From: a bacterium HR20
GTDB lineage: Bacteria > Bacteroidota > Ignavibacteria > Kapaibacteriales > NICIL-2
DNA length: 21,704 nt
Direction: 5' to 3'
Assembly: GCA_002898675.1 (NCBI GenBank)
Contig: BEHW01000024.1
Span: 1 to 21,704, forward strand
Positions 8,218-14,979 of the stretch are shown one piece after another; the first letter of the stretch is position 1; every line of letters starts with the position of its first letter. The notes under the pieces were generated by a model. That model saw only the letters and a list, made by a program, of their open reading frames with translations. It was not told the origin of the DNA and searched no databases. A program made the position numbers and the translations under genes.

Positions 8218-9617
8218 TGTTCGATGTCGTAGGCAATGCCAAGCAACACTTCGTCGGCATTGAAGGGAGCTTGCAGTTGCACTCCGATCGGCAAGCCATT
8301 CCCCGATCGCCCAGCAGGGAGACTGAGCGCAGGAATTCCCGCCAAATTTGCCGAGACAGTGAGAATATCGTTGAGGTACATCGCCAACGGGTCGCTCGTT
8401 TTCTCGCCGATGTGAAATGCCGGCGTCGGGGTTGTCGGCAGGAGCACTGCGTCGCACGTGGAAAAGATGCGACGGTAGTTCTCCACAATCCAGCGCCGAG
8501 CTTTCTGTGCCTTGCGGTAGTACGCATCGTAGTAGCCTGCTGAGAGCACGTAGGTGCCGAGCATGATACGGCGCTTGACTTCGGTACCGAATCCTGCTGT
8601 CCGTGTTGCGGTCATCATCTCGTATGCCGTCTTCTGCTTGAAAAAAAAAAAGCGGACCCCATCGTACCGCGCAAGGTTCGAGGATGCTTCGGCTGTTGCC
8701 AGGATGTAGTAGGTTGGTACCCATGCATCCATCGAATCGAACTGGATCGGGACAAGGCGGTAGCCAGCCTGCTGAGCAAGTCTGCAGACCTCTTCGTAGC
8801 ACGTTCGTACCTCCGGGCTGCAGCCGGAAAGAATTTCTTCGCCAACGATGCCAAGACAGGAGCGTTCTGCCAGAGGTGCAGTGCGTGGATTGATCGGTGG
8901 CTGCTCGCTACTGGTACTATCGGCGGGATCATGCCCGGAGATGGCCCGGGCAAGGAGTGCTACATCGCGCACTGAGCGAGCCATTGGCCCGATTTGGTCA
9001 AGGGAAGATGCAAAGGCAATCAACCCATAACGGCTGACTCGACCGTAGCTTGGCTTGAACCCAACGATGCCGCAAAACGCTGCAGGTTGTCGTATCGAAC
9101 CACCAGTGTCAGAGCCGAGCGCTGCGTGCGCCATTCGTGCCGCAACAGCAACGGCGGAGCCTCCCGATGAGCCTCCAGGAACATAGTCGGGATTGTGGGG
9201 ATTGCGAACAATGCCGAAGTGCGAGGTCTCGTTCGACGATCCCATCGCGAACTCATCAAGATTCGTTTTGCCGATGATAATGGCACCGTGGTGGCGGAGC
9301 CGCTCGACGACAGTTGCATCGAAGACGGGCACAAAACGTTCGAGCATTCGCGAGCCACAGGTGGTAGGAATCCCGCGGGTAGAAATGTTGTCCTTGATGG
9401 CAAGGATCATTCCTTCCAGCAGGCGCGGTGTGCCACGTTGGAAGCGGGTATCACTCTCCTCCGCGGACTTGCGCGCTGCGTCCGCAGTAACAGTCAGGAA
9501 CGCGCCAAGGTGGCTGTTCTCCTCGATGCTCTTGAGCGCACGCTCGAGTTCTTCCGCGCACGTTGTTTCCCTGCTGTGCACGCGCTGACGAAAACACTCA
9601 TAGGTCTCGGTAACCAT
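8190..9617 (-). CDS. gatA: Glu/Asp-tRNA(Gln/Asn) amidotransferase subunit A, with adapter sequence inside
   Basis: Glutaminase/amidase subunit of GatCAB, which converts Glu-tRNA(Gln) and Asp-tRNA(Asn) to the amidated forms. The amidase triad is visible: Lys75 (AIKDN), cis-Ser150 (GGSSGGSAVAV) and nucleophile Ser174 (GSDTGGSIRQPA). The C-terminal motif VKRRIMLGTYVLSAGYYDAYY is intact. I start at the ATG at 9617, giving 475 aa and the family's usual spacing to Lys75; the frame is open to 9680. Residues about 323-334 (FFFF followed by KQKTAYEM) do not belong to the family. They are encoded by an Illumina P7 oligonucleotide and poly-T tail at 8617-8651. Relatives have a G-x-R stretch after 'YDGVR(Y/F)' here. 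The real gene is probably intact, and the database sequence is wrong at this point. gatB and gatC are not nearby. Its stop overlaps the lipoprotein start by 28 bp. Confidence 0.95.
   Translation of the reverse strand: MVTETYECFRQRVHSRETTCAEELERALKSIEENSHLGAFLTVTADAARKSAEESDTRFQRGTPRLLEGMILAIKDNISTRGIPTTCGSRMLERFVPVFDATVVERLRHHGAIIIGKTNLDEFAMGSSNETSHFGIVRNPHNPDYVPGGSSGGSAVAVAARMAHAALGSDTGGSIRQPAAFCGIVGFKPSYGRVSRYGLIAFASSLDQIGPMARSVRDVALLARAISGHDPADSTSSEQPPINPRTAPLAERSCLGIVGEEILSGCSPEVRTCYEEVCRLAQQAGYRLVPIQFDSMDAWVPTYYILATAEASSNLARYDGVRFFFFKQKTAYEMMTATRTAGFGTEVKRRIMLGTYVLSAGYYDAYYRKAQKARRWIVENYRRIFSTCDAVLLPTTPTPAFHIGEKTSDPLAMYLNDILTVSANLAGIPALSLPAGRSGNGLPIGVQLQAPFNADEVLLGIAYDIEQCVLARATA
8617..8651 (-). 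other. Illumina P7 adapter plus poly-T tail (assembly artefact)
   Basis: Positions 8617-8640 on the plus strand (beginning ATCTCGTATG, ending TTCTGCTTG) are, from memory of the published oligonucleotide, a perfect 24-base reverse complement of Illumina P7. They are followed by 11 A at 8641-8651. Read on the minus strand this is poly-T then CAAGCAGAAG..., the arrangement of the flow-cell-grafted P7 oligonucleotide. The three frames give the notorious contaminant peptides FFFKQKTAYE, FFFQAEDGIRD and FFSSRRRHTR, all of which occur here. The flanking sequence on both sides is good gatA. The index and read-2 primer site that normally follow P7 are missing, so the P7 end is fused directly to gene sequence. 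Confidence 0.97.
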
Positions 9618-9666
9618 AGCCCGCAAAGAGTTCCTGGTGAAACACTGGACTTGTGATAGCGGCAGA

Positions 9667-9700
9667 GGTTGCCACTCCACTTTCTGCTCATGTGGCAGCC
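9667..9700 (-). repeat. Imperfect inverted repeat between tatB-like gene and gatA
   Basis: GGTTGCCAC (9667-9675) and GTGGCAGCC (9692-9700) are inverted copies with one mismatch, separated by 16 bases. In the minus-strand transcript the stem would begin two bases after the TAA of the tatB-like gene and lie in the 85-bp spacer before gatA. There is no T-run after it, so it is not a typical terminator. It could be an RNA-processing or stability element, or chance. Confidence 0.35.
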
Positions 9701-9702
9701 GT

Positions 9703-9981
9703 TTAGTTCTCGGCAGTGTTCGCTGGTGGCTGATGAGTTGACTCCGGTAGCCGTGCGATTGTCTCGCTTAGATGGCTTGCTTCATGAGCAATCGGTTGCA
9801 CCTGTTCGGCAACTGTTGTGTTGATCTGCCGCACCTGCTCGACGATTTCCTCTTGCGCACGGCGAACTTTTTGGACGCCCTTCCCGATAAGTTGCGCCAC
9901 CTCGGGAATCTTCTTTGGTCCAAACAGGATCAGCACCACAAGCAGGATGAGCAAGAGCTCACCGCCGCCGATGTCGAACAT
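9703..9981 (-). CDS. tatB: Twin-arginine translocase TatA/TatB family protein (TatB-like)
   Basis: Membrane component of the Tat system, which exports folded proteins. The 92-aa product starts MFDIGGGELLLILL with one transmembrane helix (about 6-20), a Gly21-Pro22 hinge, then an amphipathic helix (KKIPEVAQLIGKGVQKV) and a charged, Pro/Thr-ending tail. The 'MFDIG..E' opening with Glu8 and the Gly-Pro hinge resemble TatB. The short tail, and the fact that many bacteria of this type use only TatA-like proteins, leave a second TatA possible. It lies 3 bp after tatA and 85 bp before gatA. No tatC is present in the window. Confidence 0.85.
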   Translation of the reverse strand: MFDIGGGELLLILLVVLILFGPKKIPEVAQLIGKGVQKVRRAQEEIVEQVRQINTTVAEQVQPIAHEASHLSETIARLPESTHQPPANTAEN

Positions 9982-9984
9982 TGC

Positions 9985-10173
9985 CTACTGCGCTGATGGT
10001 TTATCGCTCGGAGGTTGATCACTGGGAGTTGGCTGCCCACTGGCAGCTTGTTTGAACTCACGAATGCCTGCGCCCAGACCGCGCATCAGCTCCGGGATCT
10101 TCCGTCCGCCGAAAATCAGCAGTGCCACCAGCAAGATGACCAGCCATTCCATTCCGCCGGGTAAGCCAAACAT
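9985..10173 (-). CDS. tatA: Sec-independent translocase TatA/TatE family protein
   Basis: Pore-forming component of the twin-arginine exporter. The 62-aa protein begins MFGLPGGMEWLVILL and has one transmembrane helix (about 8-21), the conserved Phe21-Gly22 hinge, an amphipathic helix (RKIPELMRGLGAGIREFKQA) and a short Pro/Ser-rich tail. The frame is open upstream to 10293, but the ATG at 10173 gives the canonical TatA N-terminus, and the extension would overlap purQ. It follows purQ by 38 bp. The hinge motif is the form common in Bacteroidota/Chlorobiota. Confidence 0.93.
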   Translation of the reverse strand: MFGLPGGMEWLVILLVALLIFGGRKIPELMRGLGAGIREFKQAASGQPTPSDQPPSDKPSAQ

Positions 10174-10211
10174 GGCATCAGGGAGAGTGATGGTAAAACT
10201 TGTGCAGGTGA

Positions 10212-10916
10212 TTAGACACTGACATGGGCAAAATAGTGCACCAGCGACGTAAAAACGCCGAGGCCATCGTCGCTGCCAAGCAGTGTTTGGCACGCTCGTT
10301 CAGGATGGGGCATCATGCCGAGGACATTGCCGCGTTCGTTGATGATGCCTGCAATGTTTGCAAGCGAACCATTCGGATTGCTTTCAGCAGTCGGGTTGCT
10401 GTCGGCGTCCACGTAGCGAAAGACAACTTGGCGATTTGCCTCTAATCGAGCGATTGTTTCGGGATCGGCGTAGTACCGTCCTTCGCCATGGGCAATTGGG
10501 ATGCGAAGGACTTGCCCTTGGCCGTAGGCACTGGTGAATGGCGTTGCGTTGTTTTCGACCCGAACAGTGACGTTCCTGCAAACGAAGCGCTGATGAGCAT
10601 TCCGCAGGAGCGCACCGGGAAGCAATCCTGCCTCGGTGAGGATTTGGAACCCATTGCAAATGCCAAGGATCAGTCCACCTCCGTCAGCGAAGGAACGCAC
10701 AGCACGCATGATGGGGGAAAACCGCGCAATTGCACCGCTCCGAAGGTAGTCGCCATAGGAAAACCCTCCGGGCAAGATGATGCAATCAAGATCAGCAGGC
10801 AGTTCGGTGTCCTTGTGCCAGAGGAACTGAGGAGTGATACCTGCGACGAGGCGAGTAGCGTAGTACGCGTCGCGATCGCAGTTGGAGCCAGGGAAGATTA
10901 CAATGCCAACGTTCAC
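10212..10916 (-). CDS. purQ: Phosphoribosylformylglycinamidine synthase subunit PurQ (glutaminase)
   Basis: Class-I glutamine amidotransferase subunit that feeds ammonia to PurL to form FGAM in purine synthesis. From a GTG at 10916 the product is 234 aa. Visible marks are VGIVIFPGSNCDRD (3-16), LPGGFSYGDYLRSGAIA (48-64), the nucleophile Cys87 in GICNGFQIL, and the His204/Glu206 pair in MMPHPERA. The GTG overlaps the purS stop as GTGA, which decides the start and implies translational coupling. The frame is open upstream to 11180, but that part lies on purS. purL, the large subunit, is not in the window. Confidence 0.96.
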   Translation of the reverse strand: MNVGIVIFPGSNCDRDAYYATRLVAGITPQFLWHKDTELPADLDCIILPGGFSYGDYLRSGAIARFSPIMRAVRSFADGGGLILGICNGFQILTEAGLLPGALLRNAHQRFVCRNVTVRVENNATPFTSAYGQGQVLRIPIAHGEGRYYADPETIARLEANRQVVFRYVDADSNPTAESNPNGSLANIAGIINERGNVLGMMPHPERACQTLLGSDDGLGVFTSLVHYFAHVSV

Positions 10917-11176
10917 GGCGTGATTGGCTCGATAGTGGCAATCGCATAATCCTCGATGACGGGATTGGCCAGCAGCTCTTGGCTCATCGTATGGCATTGC
11001 TGTTGAGCGTGTTCGACGTCCGTTGCTTGGAGTTCGAGCGTGATATGCTTGCCGATCCGCACATTGCGGACCGTCTCGAACCCCAAGGAGTGCAGGGCGT
11101 GCTCGACAGTTTTTCCTGGGACGTCCAAAATCGCAGGACGGAGTGTCACGAGAATCGTTGCGCGGTAGTAGGGCAT
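10913..11176 (-). CDS. purS: Phosphoribosylformylglycinamidine synthase subunit PurS
   Basis: Small structural subunit that bridges PurQ and PurL and helps channel ammonia in the three-part FGAM synthase. The 87-aa product begins MPYYRATILVTLRPAILDV. It shows the family pattern 'V.L.P.ILD..G....AL..LGF..V..VR.GK', ending VIEDYAI. The ATG at 11176, 10 bp after pssA, is preferred; an in-frame ATG at 11203 would overlap pssA and add nine residues not expected in the family. It overlaps purQ by 4 bp (GTGA). Confidence 0.93.
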   Translation of the reverse strand: MPYYRATILVTLRPAILDVPGKTVEHALHSLGFETVRNVRIGKHITLELQATDVEHAQQQCHTMSQELLANPVIEDYAIATIEPITP

Positions 11177-11186
11177 ACAACGTGTG

Positions 11187-11954
11187 CTAGTTGTCGAAAT
11201 CATCGAAATCTTGGTGTTCTTCGGAACGCATCGTCAGATGCCGGAAGGCGTGGCGAAGTGCTCCGGCGGTTATGTACAGCAGCAAGATGGGGAACGCCAG
11301 CGTTCCTTTACTTGCGATGACCGCCCCGATTGCAAGCACGAACACTACTGTGAACACCGGACGCTGAGCAAGTGCGCGACGGTTTGGGCGCGGCACGTTG
11401 TCGTAGCGAATGGTGCTGACCATCGCAAGTGCGGTCGCAAGCGTCACAAAATTAGTGGCAAAGCCTATCCACTGGGACGGAAGAGCCTTCGGTTGCAGGT
11501 AAAAAACCACGAAGGATACGATGGTGAGCGCTCCTGCGGGAATCGGGAGGCCGCGGAAGTAGTGCTTATCGTCCAACGAGACAAGCTGAACGTTGAACCG
11601 AGCGAGCCGATACGCGCCCGCCATGGCCGGCAGTGCTGCAAGGAGCATACCGATCGGTCCGGTATCGTGGTAGTAAACGACGTAGAGCAGCACCGACGGC
11701 GCAACCCCGAACGAGACGAGGTCGCACAGAGAGTCGAGCTCGACGCCAAGCTCACTAGCCGATCGAACAAGCCGCGCCATGATTCCATCGAGCATGTCGA
11801 AGATCGCTGCCGCAAGGATGTAGAGTGCGCCTACAGTGATCGAACGCGCATCTGTGAGTCCATGTGCAAAGTAGACGATCGCCAGAAACCCACTGAATAG
11901 GTTCCCCAGCGTAAAGAGGTTCGGGACGATCGAACGTGTTACACGGAACGCCAT
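11187..11954 (-). CDS. pssA: CDP-diacylglycerol--serine O-phosphatidyltransferase
   Basis: Makes phosphatidylserine from CDP-diacylglycerol and serine in the cytoplasmic membrane. The 255-aa multi-spanning protein carries the complete CDP-alcohol phosphotransferase signature DG-x2-AR-x8-G-x3-D-x3-D (Asp56, Gly57, Ala60, Arg61, Gly70, Asp74, Asp78). It also has the PssA-type 'VPNLFTLGNLFSGFLAI' opening and 'AYRLARFN' segment. Several hydrophobic helices follow and the C-terminus is acidic (EEHQDFDDFDN). It lies 25 bp after psd, which carries out the next step on its product, so the two form a phosphatidylethanolamine unit. Confidence 0.95.
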   Translation of the reverse strand: MAFRVTRSIVPNLFTLGNLFSGFLAIVYFAHGLTDARSITVGALYILAAAIFDMLDGIMARLVRSASELGVELDSLCDLVSFGVAPSVLLYVVYYHDTGPIGMLLAALPAMAGAYRLARFNVQLVSLDDKHYFRGLPIPAGALTIVSFVVFYLQPKALPSQWIGFATNFVTLATALAMVSTIRYDNVPRPNRRALAQRPVFTVVFVLAIGAVIASKGTLAFPILLLYITAGALRHAFRHLTMRSEEHQDFDDFDN

Positions 11955-11979
11955 TGGCGGTTGCGTGCCAGACAGTTGC

Positions 11980-12645
11980 TCATGGCAGATGTGCGAGGAT
12001 GGTTTCTGCCCCGCGGACGCGCTGTCCTACAGTGACGTCCAGTATTGCAGTTTTAGGGAGCACGACATCCATGCGAGAGCCGAACTTCATCATCCCGAAG
12101 CGCTCGCCAGCAACGATTGAATCGCCGACACGGGTCTCGAAGACGATTCGGCGTGCAAGTACTCCAGTGATCTGCCGAAAGAGGATTTTCCCTCCGTTTG
12201 AGCGGACCCCAATAACTGCGCGCTCATTCCGCTCCGAGCTTTTCGGATGCCAAGCCACAAGGTATTCGCCAGGGTAATATCGGACGTATTCGACAACACC
12301 ACTGATCGGATAGCGATTGACGTGTACATCAAGTGGCGAGAGAAAAATGCTCACCTGGATGGCGCTGTCACGGAGATACTCATCTTCGACGCATTCAGTG
12401 ATTTGCACCACCCGCCCATCTGCGGGGGAAAGGACTGTGCGCCCGTCCTTTGCACCGTCGGGAATGCGGCGCTCTGGATCCCGAAAGAACCAAAACGCAA
12501 ACGCAATCAGTGCGAATGCGAGTACTGCAAGGATGATTGCCAGAAGACGATACTCGCGGAGTATCCACGCAGCAATGCCAATAGCAAAGCCAATCCCGAG
12601 GAGCACAAAGAAGTTATCGTAGCCGTACCGCGTGATGATGCTCAT
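11980..12645 (-). CDS. psd: Phosphatidylserine decarboxylase, archaeal-type (Psd-A) proenzyme
   Basis: Decarboxylates phosphatidylserine to phosphatidylethanolamine. The 221-aa product has two N-terminal transmembrane helices (about 12-29 and 33-54) and then FFRDPERRIP, the SPADGRV motif with Asp77, and LDVHVNRYPI with His108. Near the end comes the self-processing motif KFGSRMD, with cleavage expected between Gly189 and Ser190 to leave a pyruvoyl group. The short length and the GSR rather than LGST site mark the archaeal-type family, common in Bacteroidota/Chlorobiota. The frame extends to 12702, but the ATG at 12645 (MSIITRYGYDN) gives the normal N-terminus. It is the first gene of the long minus-strand run and is divergent from dnaN. 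Confidence 0.94.
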   Translation of the reverse strand: MSIITRYGYDNFFVLLGIGFAIGIAAWILREYRLLAIILAVLAFALIAFAFWFFRDPERRIPDGAKDGRTVLSPADGRVVQITECVEDEYLRDSAIQVSIFLSPLDVHVNRYPISGVVEYVRYYPGEYLVAWHPKSSERNERAVIGVRSNGGKILFRQITGVLARRIVFETRVGDSIVAGERFGMMKFGSRMDVVLPKTAILDVTVGQRVRGAETILAHLP

Positions 12646-12858
12646 CGTTGCTTTCGGGTAGCGATTCTCTTGGTGTGTGATTCGTATTTTGCACTCCCGC
12701 ATCGCTGCGGGTTGAGGAAATCAAAAGGCGAGCCTGGAACGTGCTCGCGCTGTGCAGGATGCTCAAAACTACGCTATCTGACCGATTCGTGGTGCTCAAA
12801 CGACCACGAGCGGGAATGCCTTACGCTCAACTTGCCAACCAACGCTGAGTGAGACCAT
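12646..12858. promoter_or_regulatory. Divergent control region between psd and dnaN
   Basis: This 213-bp stretch is the largest gene-free part of the window and must hold the promoters for the leftward psd run and rightward dnaN, unless these are read from more distant sites. On the minus strand TAGTTTTG (12771-12764) fits the TAnnTTTG -7 element of Bacteroidota primary-sigma promoters. The nearest upstream TTTG is about 25 bp away, further than the usual ~19-21, so the match is weak. I saw no clear promoter for dnaN, no DnaA boxes and no Shine-Dalgarno before either gene. Confidence 0.5.
12696..12711. repeat. Perfect 6-bp stem-loop in the psd leader
   Basis: CCCGCA-TCGC-TGCGGG is a perfect 6-bp inverted repeat with a 4-base loop, 51-66 bases upstream of the psd ATG. 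It lacks a following T-run in both directions, so it is unlikely to be a terminator. It could be a leader hairpin or an operator half-site pair, or chance. Confidence 0.35.
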
Positions 12859-13959
12859 ATGCACATTGCACACATCACGATCTCGGACCTTGCCAGTGCC
12901 GTTGGGCACGTACTCCCAGCAGTACCGGCAAAATCTACACTCTTTGTGCTGGAGCACATCCTCATGGAGGGCTCCAGCGACGGACTTCAGCTTGCAGCAA
13001 CCGATACTGAGCTTGCAATCTCAGCACGCATACCTGCACATGTGGACGCACCAGGTGCCGTCCTCGTCCCTGCACGCAAGCTCCACGATGTGCTGCGAGC
13101 GCTTCCGAGCGACTTGTCATGCACAATTGATGCGACAGGTGAACGCTTTGTTCTGGCAACACCGATTGGTCGCTATGAACTTCCGAAACTCGACGCAAGC
13201 GAATTCCCCGAACTACCGCGTGCCGACCACGCAACAACGGTGACACTTGCTCCTGCAGATGCCCAGGCAGTTGCTGCTGCTACGGTCTATGCAGCGTCCA
13301 CAGAACAATATCGTCCAGCGATGACGGGTGTCAAATTCGAGCTTGGTAGTAACCTCATTGCCGTTGCTACTGATGGCTACCGTCTCTCGACGATCACCAT
13401 TCATCTTGATTCAGCATCGAGCGATATTCTCGAAGCAGTCGTCCCTGCACGCGTCGTCGAGCTTCTTTCGAAAGTGCACGATGACGTCGTGCTCGGTTTC
13501 AGCAAAACACACGTGACGATTGCAACAGGTTCAATCCGCGTTGCTGCACGACTCATTGATGAGAGTTATCCGCAGTGGCGGAACGTCATTCCCAAAGAGT
13601 CGCCGAAAGTTGCCGTCATCGAACGAGAATCGCTCATCAAGGCAATTCGCCGAATGGCGCTCTTTACGGGAACCAACGTCGGTTTAGTTCGTTTCCACTG
13701 GGAAGCCGATGCGGTACGGCTATCGGCAACCGATCCCGATACAGGCGCACAGGCCCAGGAAGAGCTTGCGTGCAAGTATAGTAGCGAACCGCTCGATATC
13801 GGATTCAATCACAAGTACATCATCGAAGCACTTCAGCATATTCCGAGCGATGATGTTACGCTTGCATTCTCGGAGCCATCGCGTGCAGTACTGCTCACTC
13901 CGGCAGCCAATGGCAGCTATAGCATCACTGCCCTTGTGATGCCAATGCGGCTTAGCTAA
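12859..13959 (+). CDS. dnaN: DNA polymerase III beta subunit (sliding clamp)
   Basis: Ring-shaped processivity clamp that tethers DNA polymerase III and partner proteins to DNA. The 366-aa length is standard for three clamp repeats of about 120 residues. Typical marks are VPAKSTLFVLEHILME (22-37), LQLAATDTELAISARI (43-58), the second-domain RPAMTGVKFEL and AVATDGYRLS, 'ESYPQWRNVIP' opening the third domain, and the C-terminal MPMRLS with the conserved Met-Pro-Met-Arg-Leu that lines the peptide-binding pocket. The ATG at 12859 has only a weak purine stretch (GAGTGAG) before it. dnaA is not next to it, unlike the arrangement in many bacteria. A ROK kinase gene follows after 7 bp. Confidence 0.97.
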   Translation: MHIAHITISDLASAVGHVLPAVPAKSTLFVLEHILMEGSSDGLQLAATDTELAISARIPAHVDAPGAVLVPARKLHDVLRALPSDLSCTIDATGERFVLATPIGRYELPKLDASEFPELPRADHATTVTLAPADAQAVAAATVYAASTEQYRPAMTGVKFELGSNLIAVATDGYRLSTITIHLDSASSDILEAVVPARVVELLSKVHDDVVLGFSKTHVTIATGSIRVAARLIDESYPQWRNVIPKESPKVAVIERESLIKAIRRMALFTGTNVGLVRFHWEADAVRLSATDPDTGAQAQEELACKYSSEPLDIGFNHKYIIEALQHIPSDDVTLAFSEPSRAVLLTPAANGSYSITALVMPMRLS

Positions 13960-13966
13960 TGCGACG

Positions 13967-14935
13967 ATGTCCACACGCGTTGCTCTCGGGTTTGATGTTG
14001 GCGGAACGACGATCAAAGCAGGTGTTGTCGCATGGGATGGCATTGATGCAAGCATAGTGGCGACATGCCAGCACGTGACCGAGACGCTTCGTTCTCCTGA
14101 TGGCCTCATTGCGTGGATCGCCCAGCAATGTGAGCGATGGCAATCGGAATATCCCGCCGTCGAAGCAGTTGGTATCGGCTTCCCCGCATGCATTGAGTGG
14201 GACAGCGGTATTGTCGCTCATCCTCCGAACATACCCTGGTGGCCGAACCAGCCTTTTCCGCTCCGCACTGAGCTCTCTAAGCGACTTTCGCTGCCGGTTA
14301 TGCTCGACAACGACGCGAACGTTGCGGCACATGCCGAATGTCTTCTGGGTTACGGGCGGCAATGGCCGTGGTTTCTGTTTGTCACGCTCGGCACTGGTGT
14401 TGGCGGTGCGATCGTTGCCGATGGGCGCATCTTCCGTGGTGAACGTGGTTTTGCGGGGGAACTTGGGCATGTGATCATCAATGCATGCGCACCGCTCCGC
14501 AGCCCCGCCTTTCGGACCGGAGTGCTGGAAGAGTACGTCGGCAGAGCTGCGATTATCGAGCGTGTCCAAGCGCTCCTTGCCGAAGACCCGACTTCGGTGC
14601 TCCACGGTGTTGCACTCGATGTGGATGCAATCGGTCGTGCTGCCGAAGCAGGGGATCGCTCGGCACGTCGAGCACTCGAGGATGTCGGGCGAATGTTGGC
14701 ACTTGGACTTGCCTCCGCCCTCGCACTTCTGGGGCTTGAGCGTGTTGTCGTTGGTGGGGGAATTTCCCAGTTGCCTTCACTGTTCTATGAGCATGTTTGC
14801 GCACTGCTGCGGCAGCATGCTCTTCCTGCGATTGCTGAGCGCGTCACCGTTGTTCGTTCAATGGTTGGACCAGATGCGGGCATCCTCGGTGCAGCGCTCC
14901 TTGCGCTCGGTGTGCAGAAGGAGAACCTGCAGTAA
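13967..14935 (+). CDS. ROK-family sugar kinase (glucokinase-like) lacking the zinc motif
   Basis: Probable ATP-dependent hexose kinase; the substrate cannot be read from sequence. The 322-aa protein has the ROK phosphate-binding motif GFDVGGTTIKAGVV (8-21), catalytic Asp116 in LDNDANVAA, the second phosphate motif TLGTGVGGAIV (140-150), GFAGELGHVII (161-171) with Glu165 and His168, and a late VVVGGGIS motif (260-267). There is no helix-turn-helix, so it is an enzyme rather than a ROK repressor. Odd: the family's CxCGxxGCxE zinc motif after the GELGH segment is absent. The region reads NACAPLRSPAFRTGVLEEY with a single cysteine, although the EEY that follows the motif is kept. It lies 7 bp after dnaN and 44 bp before uvrA. 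Confidence 0.88.
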   Translation: MSTRVALGFDVGGTTIKAGVVAWDGIDASIVATCQHVTETLRSPDGLIAWIAQQCERWQSEYPAVEAVGIGFPACIEWDSGIVAHPPNIPWWPNQPFPLRTELSKRLSLPVMLDNDANVAAHAECLLGYGRQWPWFLFVTLGTGVGGAIVADGRIFRGERGFAGELGHVIINACAPLRSPAFRTGVLEEYVGRAAIIERVQALLAEDPTSVLHGVALDVDAIGRAAEAGDRSARRALEDVGRMLALGLASALALLGLERVVVGGGISQLPSLFYEHVCALLRQHALPAIAERVTVVRSMVGPDAGILGAALLALGVQKENLQ

Positions 14936-14979
14936 TTTCGAAGCTCGAATCATCTTTTCAGCGTGCTACGACGGCAATA

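Noticed and set aside
8617..8651. Poly-A tract as a programmed frameshift or slippage site in gatA
   Set aside because: The homopolymer belongs to the adapter tail and is not part of the gene; the adjoining 24 bases are exactly P7.
8615..8953. Open frame with the peptide FFSSRRRHTR as a candidate novel protein
   Set aside because: The peptide is a translation of the P7 adapter in another frame and the rest overlaps gatA.
12646..12858. Possible replication origin beside dnaN
   Set aside because: No DnaA boxes (TTATCCACA-like), no AT-rich unwinding element, and no dnaA gene next to it.
13952..14605. Minus-strand open frame of 217 codons
   Set aside because: It is antisense to the ROK kinase gene and shows no domain or signal.
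14937..14949. Small palindrome TTCGA-AGC-TCGAA between the ROK gene and uvrA, as a possible LexA-type operator
   Set aside because: Five-base arms are expected by chance at this scale and it does not match a LexA box I know for this group.
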